64,000 bases of DNA, from contig CM048554.1 in NCBI GenBank assembly GCA_026413225.1, positions 94,715,963 through 94,779,962 on the forward strand, written 5' to 3'. Below, in pieces: positions 38,692 through 50,096 of this stretch (positions are counted from its first letter, which is position 1; each line of letters begins with the position of its first letter). The notes below the pieces were generated by a model, which was not told the origin of the DNA, did not search any database, and saw nothing but the letters and a program-made list of their open reading frames with translations. Position numbers and translations under genes: made by a program. This DNA comes from Otis tarda. Its lineage: Eukaryota; Chordata; Aves; Otidiformes; Otididae.

Positions 38692-41282
38692 GATAGATTT
38701 TCAGAGACTGTGGGACAAAGAGGTATGGGCTTGTATCTCAGGAGTTTTTTTCTGGAAGGAGGATAGATTTTCAATGACAAAAAAGTACGGCAAGGAAGGC
38801 TGTCTCTTCAGTTGCAAACACATTTGAAACTGTTAGGATCTTAAACGCCTGAGAAATCATAGCTACAGACTTTCAGGTTTCTCTTCCAGAATCATTTATA
38901 TTACTGGCGTCATAAAGCTCCAGAGGTACCATTTCATTTAAAAAAATCTCACGTTCTTTTATTTTGCCAGGCTTGAGTACTGCTAACACCACCTGTTCAA
39001 GCAAAGAATTCAGGAAATCTGACACCCATATTGAAAATGGCACTATAGCGGAGGAATTGTTCTAAAATAGCATTGCTCATATTTTAAACCAACAGCCATG
39101 AAACTATTTACTTTAATTAACTTATAGACAAACTTCTAGATCTTCTAAAAATCTTCTCTGGTGTCCTTAAAAACTGAACGCTCAAGTGGTTTGACTTCAT
39201 TACACTATGTTTGATACCGGACATGATAACTCAAAATAATTAGCATTTGACTTCAAGAGTATTTATGTGAAGAGATAGGTACAGTTAATTATTATATTGT
39301 AGATTTCCATATGCAGTCCAAGACAATGTGAATGGTAAGCTCTACTTGGATTTTCAGAGCAAGCTAATTTTTAGTGCTACAGCAGTGGATTTCAAATAGT
39401 TATGTGATCTCCCCCACAAACATAATGAGCGATAACTAAGAACACTCAATTTTTTGTTCTTCTACTCAATCATTTTTGTTTGCCCACAACAAGGAAGATC
39501 CCTTTCTAGGTTCTGATAAATAGCTTATAAGGCGGCTGCAAATGACCTAGCTGTTTCTGTAGTTCCTTTGGTTTAGTTCACAATCTCACAAAGGACGTAT
39601 ACATCAACAGCACCACAATGCCACAGGATGATACTTTCAGTATCAAGTTTTGATTCCTTTTCTTGGTATCAGGTGCAAATTATCTTTGCAGTTGCTAAAC
39701 TTTGGGGGCACTACTTGTGCCCAGTCTCAGGGTGCAGTAAAATTTGTTCAGCTATTTTGATATAAAGTTTGTTTGTCTGTCATATCTTGTCTTCTCTTCT
39801 GGAGTCTGTCCTCTTATCTGACAGTATATCCCCAGTGATCCTAGTGAAATGCTGTGACTGAAAGAAAACTTTAAACTGTAAATTTTCTCTACATTTGCAC
39901 TTTCCAGACACACTTTAAATATATGTCTTGTTATTTTCACCTAAAGATTCTCTAGATGCTTTACCAACAGATTCAATTTCTACTCCTCTTTTTCCAGTGT
40001 TTACCTCAAAGTTATTTCTGAAAACGACCTCTCTGTGAGTAAAGCATTCACAGTCTTTATTGACACTTACAAAGATCAGTCAGAATGTCTCCCATTTTTT
40101 CCCAAGTGCAGAGTCCAGCAATGGAGGTACTGTTCATATCCGATCCACTAAAAGTATATGGAGCCTTTCTTTTAGCTTCTGCCCTTTGCAGTTACATTTC
40201 TTTGAAGTTCTCCTTTGATAGTTATCACCTTTACCACTTATATCAATAATCCCTGCATTTAAATTTGATACCGTATAGTTGTACTTCAGCATCTCTCAAT
40301 TATATCTATAGAGAACTGCTGTTTTTTCTCCAAACTAATTCCTCTGCTAGCTAGTATTCTTCTCCAGACCTTATAGTGCACATAGTACAAAACCATTCTA
40401 TCAACTGGATGTGAAGGGATAGGCTGCTTTTCTTGGGGATGGAAAAGAACTCATGAAAGCTGCTTGCTGCATTATGCAAACCTTCTTTGCTCCGTCACAT
40501 GGCACAATCTGTGTATACTAGGAACAGTAAGGGTATCCTTTATGCACTGGCACGTGATCCATGCTGCTAAATCATTAGTGAATTCCTTGGCACAGTTCTG
40601 ACCTGGGCTAAAAAATGCTCTTCCAGCCCAGGCCCACACACAGATTGAAGCAAAGCCTGGGCCAGGAACCCCACCTGACAGTCAGCTTGTGCACAACTGT
40701 CCCCTTGCCTTGGAGGGCTTGGTTGTAATCGACACAAGTCGTGTTGTGCTAATTTACCTCAGAGCTATAGAAATATCTGTGGCTCGTTTTGGTTACTGGT
40801 TGGGATAGAGGCAAGAAGTACAGCTGGATTACTCATAATGTGCTCAGCTATTGCTGACATATGAGACAGCAAAATTCATTCCCTGTTGTTTACAGCATTC
40901 TCTGGAGATTGTCAGTGCAATGCACAGGTTTGTAATGTGTTAACTCAGAATTGCTTTCTTGGTGACATGCCTACTGTAAATTGAAAGCCAGTTGGAAGAC
41001 AGTTCTCGTACAGTTTCCTTATGCCCATACTCATTTGAGTCTTCCTCCCAGTTTGGATTGTTATTGCTAGGTTACAGTCAAGCACATGAGCTCAGCACAA
41101 GCAATATCATAGAACATGTTACCGAGAGGCAATTTATTTTCTTCGATTGCAAAACCTGGCAAGGGAAGCTCTTTCCTTTTTGACTTTGTGCTGTGAACAT
41201 GTATATTTTTCTGGGCAAGCAGGAAATGAAAGAATAGGATCCTCTAATTATTTACAGGATTAATTCAGAAGCTGGAGGAAAG

Positions 41283-41314
41283 CTTCCCATTATTTTAAGT
41301 GGGCTTTATATCCC
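41283..41314. repeat. Possible ancient palindromic-repeat remnant
   Basis: CTTCCCATTATTTTAAGTGG GCTTTATATCCC resembles the CTCCCATTGACTTCAATGGG CTTTGGATC core of an old sauropsid repeat (from memory). It is short, so uncertain. Confidence 0.35.
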
Positions 41315-42000
41315 ATAGAATAAGGGATGAAAGGTGCATGAGCAGAGGCTTGTGATCTGGCTTCTTCTCCTAAGTGTTTTAAACATTTACAAAGTGTTGG
41401 ATTAATATTTTTCTGGTAAACGAATGTGATCTACTTCTTATCATGAATTTGTTCCGTTGACTTTGATGTTAAACACTTTAAACAAGGCAAATGTCAACTC
41501 TGTCAGGACAAAATAACTTAGTATTTTAACTATGTCCTCACATGAATGTGTTGTGAAGTTTACGAAGCTCGGAACAGCAGATTTTCAGGCAGACAGAAAA
41601 GAAAATAAGAAGCCCTTTACAACTCTGAAGCATAAAATAAATTTAAATACAAGTTTTTCAACTTCTTCCTGATTAATTAACCTCAAATTGCTGTCACTGT
41701 GTTGTAACAGTGATGTTTCACTGTGCCAGAGAACACCCTTTCCTTGTTCTCTTCTTTTTCTCGTATTTGATAATTTTCTGAAAAATCAACCCTTTTGAGT
41801 GTAAAGTGATCATGCTCAGTTCAGGTAAAAAAGTGGAAATTACTGGTATGCTTTGTTAAAACAACTTTTTCACTACTGCACTATTGAGGAATGTCAATTA
41901 AAAAATTGAATTGAAAGTGATGTTCTCCTGAAAAACTACTTTATAAAAATAGCTTTGTGAGGTTTTGCATTACCAAGTCTGAAAAATTTCTTATTTAAAG

Positions 42001-42058
42001 ATAGATAAAATATAGATGTATGGATAAAATATAGATGTGTGGATGAAATATAGATTTG
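42001..42058. repeat. 19-bp tandem repeat, about 3 copies
   Basis: AGATAAAATATAGATGTAT, GGATAAAATATAGATGTGT and GGATGAAATATAGATTTGT follow one another with a 19-base period and a few substitutions. Confidence 0.85.
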
Positions 42059-43285
42059 TTTTTTTGAATTGATGGCCAAGCAAAATCAACCTGGTCTCTG
42101 AAAACCATTGAAAAACTGAAGTTCTTACATTCTTGCACATCATTGAGAGTAACAGTATTACAGAAGAAGAGCTGAAGGTGCAGTGTGAACATCAGGGATG
42201 GGATTGATATCGATGAAAGTGCAATTTGGCCTGAAAAGTCTCTGTAACTGGTTGTGACTCATAGGAAAAAAGAGAATGCATGCTGGCTGTCAGACTGGTT
42301 CTACTGTGCTGTCAGAAACAATTCTATTTACTTGGGAACTATGCAAATTAAGGTGGAGATTACGGATAGATAACAAACAAGCTTCACTGATGTTATTACA
42401 CTTTGGTTTTCAGGACAGTTGTTTTCAGGGGCTGTTTTTAGACTCTGAAAATTCCATATTGGTTTAATTTTAAAATATGGAATTTGCAGTGTGTTCTCTT
42501 AAATGAAGACAAATGCTCTCGGCAAGGTTTGAAGAGGTATAATAATGAGATGACTGCACTAACAATGAAGCAAAAGCTGTTTGCCTGTAACATACAACAA
42601 TGTGCTGTACATTCATTTCAACTTAACACATAAAGATACTCCGATTTTTAGATCTCTCTTTGGGTTGTTGCAAGCGGAAGTATTAGCATACCAATGGCTG
42701 TATCTGTTTGGAGAAGGATAAAGGATACAAGGGCCAACAGTCAATTAGAGTGATGAGCAGCTTGTGCTAAAGTGTTCCAAAGGTCCTGAGTCTTTCTAAC
42801 TTTAATTTATTTAAAAGTTCACTGTGGGGGCTATGTGAGTAGCTAGAGGCAATGAGCCAGGATTGATAATGAAGGTGTGGCTGAGCTAAGCACAAGGGTT
42901 ACACATGAGCCAGCAATGACTGCAGCTAAAGAAAAGAGTAGTTCAGAGCACAGCGGAGAGGGAGCTCCCTACAGAGTTCTGAGAAAAAGAGGAGGAGGTG
43001 TCCAGGCACTGACAAAGGCAAGGAACTGAAAGAGCTTACTTGAAGAGGCGGCATAACGCAAGAGGTTGTGCTGGGTTTTGGTGGTGGAAGGGGGCTACAG
43101 GGGTGGCTTCTGTGAGAAGCTGCTAGAAGTTTCCCCTTTGTCTGGTGGACTCGGCTGGCTCCAGGCCAGACTCGCTGCTGGACAGGGCCGAGCCAATTGT
43201 CTGAGCCAATTGCACCTCTGTGATAATGTATTTAAGAAGTAGCACGGTGGGGAGAGAGGGCAGGTGCAGGCCTTGCCTGCTGGCT

Positions 43286-43340
43286 GAGAGGGGAGAGGGG
43301 AGAGGGGAGAGGGGAGAGGGGAGAGGGGAGAGGGGAGAGG
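43286..43340 (+). repeat. Minisatellite (GAGAGGG)n inside the LTR
   Basis: There are nearly eight uninterrupted copies of the 7-mer GAGAGGG, all purine on the plus strand. It lies about 50 bases downstream of the LTR TATA-like site, so it would be in the early transcribed part of the LTR. Confidence 0.95.
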
Positions 43341-43938
43341 ATTTCTGAGGAACAGCTATGCAGATGCCAAGGTCAGTGAAGAAGGAGGCGGGGAGTAATG
43401 CTGCTCCTGGAAAAGATTCCCCTGCAGCCCGTGGTGCAGACCATGGTGAAGAAGGCTGTCCCCCTGCATCCCATGGAGGCTCACGGAGGAGCAGAGATCC
43501 ACCTGCAGCCCATGGAGGACCCCACGCTGGGGCAGGCGGATGCCTGAAGGAGGCTGTGGCCCATGAAGGTTCTGCACTGGGGCAGTCATTCTGCAATGAC
43601 TGCACCCTGTGGAAAGGATCCATGCTGGAGCAGTTCATGAGGGCTGCAGCCCTTGGGAGGGACCCCAGAATGGAGCAAGGGAAGAATGTGAGGAGTTCTT
43701 CCCCTGAGGAGGAAGAAGTGACAGAAACAATGCATGATGAACTGATTACAACCCCCATTCCCCATCCCCCTGCACCACTGCAAGGGACAAAGAGATAGAG
43801 ACAATTGTGAGTGAAGTTAAGCCTGGGAAGAAGGGAGGGGTGGGGTGGGAAAATGTTCTTAAGACCTGGTTTTATCTGTCAGTATTCTACTCTGATTTGA
43901 TTGTTAACAACATGTGATGCTACTCTGGTTTCATTGTT

Positions 43939-43944
43939 AATAAA
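43939..43944 (+). promoter_or_regulatory. LTR polyadenylation signal AATAAA
   Basis: A canonical AATAAA lies within GTTAATAAACTGAATTGG, where this LTR family carries its polyadenylation signal. It is antisense to ADGRB3. Confidence 0.6.
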
Positions 43945-45397
43945 CTGAATTGGTTTTCCTCAAGTTGAGTCTGTCTTACCTGTGACAATAACTGCTGAAT
44001 AATCTCTCCCTATCCTTATCTTGACCTTTGAGCCTTTTGTTATATTTTCTTTCCTGCTTTGGAGAGACTGAGCAAGTGGCTGTGTAGTGTTCAGCTTGCT
44101 GAGTGGGACTAAACCATGACAGAGGGTAACAGAATGGATACTGATCTGTTCAAGACAGTGGAGTCTGATATGTGAGACTTCAAATTCCTATAGGAGGATC
44201 CAAGTGCAAACTGATGTCCTGATAGGAAAATTACCAGGAAAAGCCCTCATTGGGTAGATGGAAAATAATGCCCTGTGTTGCCCCTCAATTCTACATGGAT
44301 AAAAACTTGTTGTCAAAGAATGTTTTCTGTTAAGAAAATGTGATTGTCACTTGAGTATCTTTACTCTTAAATCAAATAATCTGTTTGCTGTATTTTAAAT
44401 TTTGATCTTATTTGCTAACAATAAAATTACTGTAATTTTAGGGAGTTTCCACAGCAATCAAAATGATGACTAGAATGAGAAGTTCTACAACAAAGCCTGC
44501 AGTTGCCTTTCACTTAGTCTGACTGTGATGATTATAATCCTGCCATATGAAAAGGGTCCATCTTCTCATCTGGGATGTTGGTGTCAGCAAATATTCCTTC
44601 TCTACATAACTGTAAGAGTTCCACCCCTTTACAAGACTGACTGAAATCACTGAAGCAATAGCTTTGCAATGCTATTAAACACTGCTGTATGTCACCCACC
44701 CTTCTTCTTTTATGTTTCTTTTTTAATCACAGTTGTATACGTAGGTCTTAAAAGTCTTTATATAGGAATAATGATAGCAGGAAAAGGATGATTTTGCCCC
44801 TAAGAGCACCCTCAGTTTCAAGCATGCCCAGTTTTCCTCAAAGGACAGTGTCTTTTAGGATTAGGAGTATGGAGAGAGTGAGAAATGGTCCCTTTTCAGA
44901 GAAGTAGTTTGAGTCCAAACCAGAAATAATCCAGGAAAGGGAGATAGTATCTACATTACTGTGGTCATCCAAAGTCTTCTCATACTACATAACTTCAGTT
45001 TATTTCTCAAAAATACCTGATAAAGTAAATTTTTAAAAGACACATGGCTACATCTATTTGTACTTGCACACAAAATGTGTTAGAAACTATTCACTCATCC
45101 TGCCGCCAGCTGGAATGAGATAGCAAATGTCTATATTAGTAAATTTATTTGCACTCCAAAATAAGGTAGCTACATCCAAACAGCCTTCTGTCACTGGTCC
45201 CTTGCCAATTCCAACTACCCCAAACTCGGGGTATTGACTAGGATAATGCTAGTCAGTGTGGGACAAAATTGTGCCAGGAGGCATGATAATGCTTCTAAAG
45301 TATGGATGACTTCACACCAATGCCCACCTACAGAGGCATGTAGAACACTTTGGCTTTGTTCTCTTATCTAATAAAACATGCGGTGGGTTTGAGCAAA

Positions 45398-45927
45398 TGT
45401 GGTGGGCTGACCTCAGCCAGCAGCTAAGCACGCACTTGGTCATTTGCTCACTCCCCTCAACAAGATATGGGAGAGAATCAGAAAAGCAAAAGTGAGAAAA
45501 ACTTGTGGGTTGAAATAAAGACAGTTTAATAAGTGAAAGAAAAAAAACCTGTACCAAGTGATGAAGACAATCACTCACCACCTCCCACCAGCAGACTGCT
45601 GCCCAGCCACTCTCCAAGCAACAGCTGCCTTTGAAAGACAGCCACCAGTTGCATTCCTGAGCACGCTGTCATTTGGTATGAGATGTCCCTTTAGTCAGTT
45701 GAAGTCAGCTGTCCCAGCTGTGTCCCTTTCCAACTTCTTGCCCACCCCCAGCCTACTTGCTGGCAGGGCAGCTCAGAAATGGAGCAGGTCTTGACCCTGT
45801 GTAAGCACTGCTGAGCTATAGCTAAAACATCAACATGTTAGCAACGCTGTTTTAGTCAGAAATCCAAACCACAGCACCATACAGGCTCCTTTGAAGACAA
45901 TAAACTCCATCCCAGCCAGACCCTGTA
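45398..45927 (-). mobile_element. Second avian ERV LTR, minus strand, about 530 bp
   Basis: Read on the minus strand, the sequence follows another LTR family common in birds: GTCTGGCTGGGATGGAGTTT, GCAGTGCTTACACAGGGTCA, GCCCTGCCAGCAAGTAGGCT, GGACACAGCTGGGACAGCTG, then a 3' end reading AGGTCAGCCCACCACA. The plus-strand left boundary (TGTGGTGGG at 45398) is clear. The right boundary is eroded and only approximate. No internal retroviral genes flank it. It is in the same orientation as ADGRB3. Confidence 0.8.
45525..45530 (-). promoter_or_regulatory. Variant polyadenylation signal ATTAAA in the LTR
   Basis: On the minus strand this reads ATTAAACTGTC, at the place where this LTR family has its polyadenylation signal. 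It is in sense with ADGRB3 transcription. Confidence 0.45.
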
Positions 45928-48504
45928 AAGGAACCTAACACTGAACCCAAGTGGAGCGTGTATGCATGTGTGTCCCTACATATGCCTATGAAAAGAGGAG
46001 AACAGAGGCTTTTGAATCAGTGTTCATATAATGTATAGACATACACACATAGACAGGTACTTAAATAATATAAATAAATCTGAAAGTTGTTAATAGGATA
46101 CATATATGCACATATGTACATGTACATATTTAATTTAATTTAAAAAACAATTATTTTTTTTTTCAGAAATAGGTACTCCTTTCACTGTAGCCTTAGAATC
46201 CGAGCACACACTGTCACACTAGAAAAGTAAGAGGAGGTAGAGAGAACCTTGGATGGCTTACGCATGGCAAAGCAATATTTTTAGCAGATGGAAGACAGAG
46301 GAGATTGCTTTACATCTCTATATCAGATCATGTCAACCTCTGAACCTGAGAGTGAACGCAGAGTGAGGGGCAAAGAACAGGATGTCCAATTTGGGCAACT
46401 GACAGTGCCCTTGTTCATGTACAACACAGTCAATGCAAACTTATTATGCAACAGGATCATGAATCACATTAATTCCGCCTATGGTCATGATATTAATTTG
46501 TAATGCCTTTAATGCATTAGCCATGGGTTTTTTCAGAGGCCATCCATCTCTTTCTTCACTTCATGTAGAGATCCACGTAATGGTGATGAAGCTGACTCAT
46601 CTACAGGATTAAACTTTAGCTGGAATTAAAAATTCTTAATAGAGGGCTCTATTTTATGGAAAATACAGCTAAAATAATTGGGCTATAAATACAAGAGAAA
46701 GAAAACATTGAGTAATTATGGGTTTCTAATGATATTAATGAAATCTCAGCGATTTTCACATGGAAGAAAGATTGTATAGCAATGTATGCATGTGCACACT
46801 GAGGAACGCAAGGGAGGCAGTTCCTCGGGACACTTTGCATCTCTGTCTGACCATCAGTCCTGGTCACTGTATACCATGGCTACTGGCATGAAGCGTGATT
46901 ATATAATTTATGGAAGTTGAAAGAAAAAAAAAAACACAATATCCACAATCAGAGAGAAGAGGTTGTGACCACATCTGTATGTAGAAGGCTGACTAAGAAT
47001 GGGAAGGAGAACAACAGGTAAAAAGTCAAGTTCTCCACTCAGTTAATATTTTGACATTAGCTTCCATTCATTGCTTGGACAAGAAAGCAAAATGTCAAGT
47101 TTTTTTTAAAATAAAAGATTAAACCACTTATGCGGCTTATAGCTTTGCATTGTCTTTCAGCAAGGAGTAAATTCTGTGAGGTATCACATTCATTCAGTTC
47201 TCTTTATCCGCTGTGTTAAACCAGTAGGATAAAAGGTTTGTGCTAATGACAAAATAATATTTATGACAAAGCAGTGTAGAATCTTTCACAATGATTCCTT
47301 ATAAAATTTGAAAAGTTGTGATTATTAAAGAGGAACACTGTAACATCTATGTTTTAAAGGAACAAAAAATGAAATAGTTTTGTAGAGGGATCAAATGCAG
47401 CAGAAGGAGTTATAACTAGTAAAAGCTCCCCTATCATATTACTTCAAGCCAGATTTCTTGATTAAGGAGAACAGCAGTCTTTTTATTGGCCCTGACTTTC
47501 TTGCCTATATTCCACTTCCCTTTGTTTCTTCTCATGAAGCCACAGAAAAGATTTAGCTGAGTTAGTCCATACCTGGGATGTAAAGTGAGGTGAATCCACT
47601 CCTGTCAACACAATCTGAAGGAGGAGCTAGGACATAATTTCTATTTGGATAGAACTGATTCCTGACAGATACCAGCAAGCACAAGGTTGTTCTTCCTATA
47701 TGCTCTAAATGTATTCTCTCTACGGAGTCGCTATAGGGAGTCTTGTTAGGACACCAAAGCTCTCTGCAAAGCCTCATACCTACTGGCTTCACCTTTTCTT
47801 AACTCCTAGGGAGTCAAAAAACACGAGCGTTATGCTGGAGAAAAAAAGGGGTTTCCAAATGAGGAAGAAAAAATTTTGTGGAGGGTCATTGGACAGAATG
47901 CACAGAGATTCCAGCAAGATTAAACTCCACAGAGAACTACTGTCTAGCACCATGACAGCTTTCTCCACATGAGCTTTAGCTATGCTCTTAGATAATGCTT
48001 GCCAAGGAATTTGAAGAGCTTCCCATTAAAGATGTCTACAGCAATGAAAGAGTTACAGTGTCTCAAAGTTTGCTGATTCAGGGAGAAGAAGGGAACCGGA
48101 AGGTCTACACGATCAGTTTAAAGAAGGTCATTTCAATTTCTAAGCTGTGGACATATAAGCAGCAACAAGAGGAGGCAGACAGTATACAAAGCCCCCATTA
48201 TGAAAATTTGTTTAAAATGTACTTTATTCTTGTATGCATGTATTCTTCATTTGAAAGAAGATGGTCTGAGATTCCCAGATTTATTTGGGCTATTTAATCT
48301 TCTGCTTCACTCATAACAGAACAGTGGCCACTTGCACAGGAAAATATTAATGCCTGGGAAGAAGGAGATTTGTATTCCCTGATGAAGTGTGTGAGACCAT
48401 TCCATGAATGAACATATATTTTACCAAAGAGAGGATGGACTTTAATAAAACTACATCTTTATTGCTTTTAGTTCAGTGTTTTGAATTGTATGTGCTCTGT
48501 GCCT

Positions 48505-48615
48505 GACTCAGACTGTGGTCCCTTTGAGACAGGAGCCCCCAGTACTCTCCCTCAGGGTTGGTATACAGCCAAGCACTCCGGGACACCTGATAAACACAAT
48601 TGCTAATAACTAATC
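48505..48615. repeat. Possible ancient interspersed repeat
   Basis: GGTCCCTTTGAGACAGGAGC and TACAGCCAAGCACTCCGGGA resemble the CTCTTTGGGGCAGGGACC ... TACAGCGCCTAGCACAATGGGG pattern of an old interspersed repeat in turtles, crocodiles and birds. It is degraded, and the assignment is from memory. Confidence 0.3.
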
Positions 48616-49814
48616 ACTCAGGGCGATGCCTTGACAGAAGTTTAATTCTAGTAGTGTCTTTACCCTAGGAGATTTAACATTGCTTTGGGGATAAGTACAG
48701 CAGTGAAAGCCAGGCATGAAAAGAGCAAATGCATTTCTTGAAGGCTTGTTGTATATGTTAGTCAAAGGGCAAACAGAACTGCTCAGTTTACAAAACTGCT
48801 AATTTATCTTCACCTCACGTATCAGAAGGACTGATTTTGCAATGCTACTTACCCAAATCTATCATTGCTTAATAAATTACTCATGTGTTTCTGACTGTCT
48901 CTTGTCATCGATTTTAGCTCTAGTCAGCTTTAAGTGTGCTGCTTTTTCCTGGTTCTTTCCTTCATTAATATTACCTTCTCAATCCACGCTAGGCACATAG
49001 TTTCTAAAGATAAATTGTTTTCAGTCCCTGAAGGTGGTAATGCTGTGACGGCTTTATGGTGAGTGCTTGCTGCTAATTACTTTAGAACTACTGTTGAATC
49101 AACTTCACCCAGAGGGCGCAGATATTTTGTGGTTTTTTTTTCCTCCTTCTCCCTCTGCTGTAAATAACTCTGCTACTTTTAGCCATTAAAAATAATTTTT
49201 AAGAATATTTTTTACTATTTTATTATACATTTATTTGGCCAATAGTAAGACAACTTTCTGTCTATATGTGGCACAAAAGCATTGGTTGATATTACTAATG
49301 GGTTTTCTTTTTACTAAACTTTTCTGGTGAGAACACTCATTCTAATTACTCAATTGATCTCAATAAACTATCCCTATATACATTTCAAAACTTCCTCTTA
49401 CAGTTTCTTATTCTAAATCACAAACCATCTAATATTAAATTTTCAATTAAATAAATTGCAGAGTTTATAATATTTGTAAGAAAATTGCTGGTGCATAAAA
49501 ATATAAGCACATTCTGATGAAGCTGAAATGACAACACTTTGGCTGGTATCAGAGCACTCTGTTTTTCTGCATGAAACATAACAGCCAACAGGATGCAGCC
49601 GATCATCTGCAATTTTGTCTGAGTGTTGGATACATATGAATCAGTCTCATCTGTGGCGCTTTTAAAAATTTACTTCCAGTTATTGTGAGGGACTGTAAAG
49701 ACAAACAGCTCTGCTCATGATACAAATAATGTGATTTGCATTCAATAAAATTTTAAGTGTTAGAAATAGGATGCTCAACATATTACTTTATTTTTATGTC
49801 ATTGATACATCAGA

Positions 49815-50096
49815 AAATTGAAATGTGGAACTCACTGCTTTAGGATTTGATGGCAGCCAAAGAGATAAATGGGTTTAAAATGGATTAGAGAATAGGCTGA
49901 CTGCTGGATGCTTTGTATCCATTCCAGGCTCAGAAAATCTTTAAATTGCTGACTGCAAAGTCAGGAAGGCATATCTGAGATAGGATCATTCATTCCCTGT
50001 TTCTATACTCTTTCCTATATGTCAGGTTAATGTACACAGCACAGTGAATAAAATAGATCACTGAGATGATCCGATACTGCTGTTCTTATGTTCTAA
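49815..50096 (+). mobile_element. Old CR1-type LINE, 3' end
   Basis: GTGGAACTCACTGCTTTAGG, GGCAGCCAAAGAGATAAATG GGTTTAAAATGGATTAGAGA, TATCTGAGATAGGATCATTC and the 3' terminus ACTGCTGTTCTTATGTTCT follow, in order, the 3' region of an ancient CR1 group seen across reptiles and birds. It is much more diverged than the copy at 20.2 kb. It is antisense to ADGRB3 and non-coding. Confidence 0.75.

Larger units (their letters stand above)
43067..44121 (+). mobile_element. Solo LTR of an avian endogenous retrovirus (~1.05 kb)
   Basis: It starts TGTGCTGGGTTTTGGTGGTG and ends AAACCATGACA, the TG...CA boundaries of an LTR. The flanking five bases are GAGGT on the left and GAGGG on the right, a probable 5-bp target duplication with one change. 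The body matches an LTR family I know from many bird genomes (CTGTGAGAAGCTGCTAGAAG; GAACTGATTACAACCCCCAT; CCTCAAGTTGAGTCTGTCTT). A TATA-like TATTTAAG lies at 43229-43236 and an AATAAA signal at 43939-43944. There is no internal gag, pol or env sequence on either side, so it is a solo LTR left by recombination. The family is probably ERVL-related. Open frames inside it (up to 211 codons) are by-products of its GC-rich repeats. Confidence 0.9.

Noticed and set aside
38461..38766. 101-codon plus-strand frame with a 39-residue repeat
   Set aside because: The repeat comes from the DNA tandem duplication, whose unit happens to be a multiple of three. There is no homology, promoter or splice support.
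43123..43798. Overlapping open frames of 211 (minus) and 146 (plus) codons
   Set aside because: They lie entirely inside the GC-rich solo LTR and are low-complexity. No retroviral or host protein is recognisable.
48975..49010. Minus-strand segment with TTTAG before and GTAATA after
   Set aside because: It is exon-like by splice dinucleotides only. It does not match ADGRB3, and the donor is weak.
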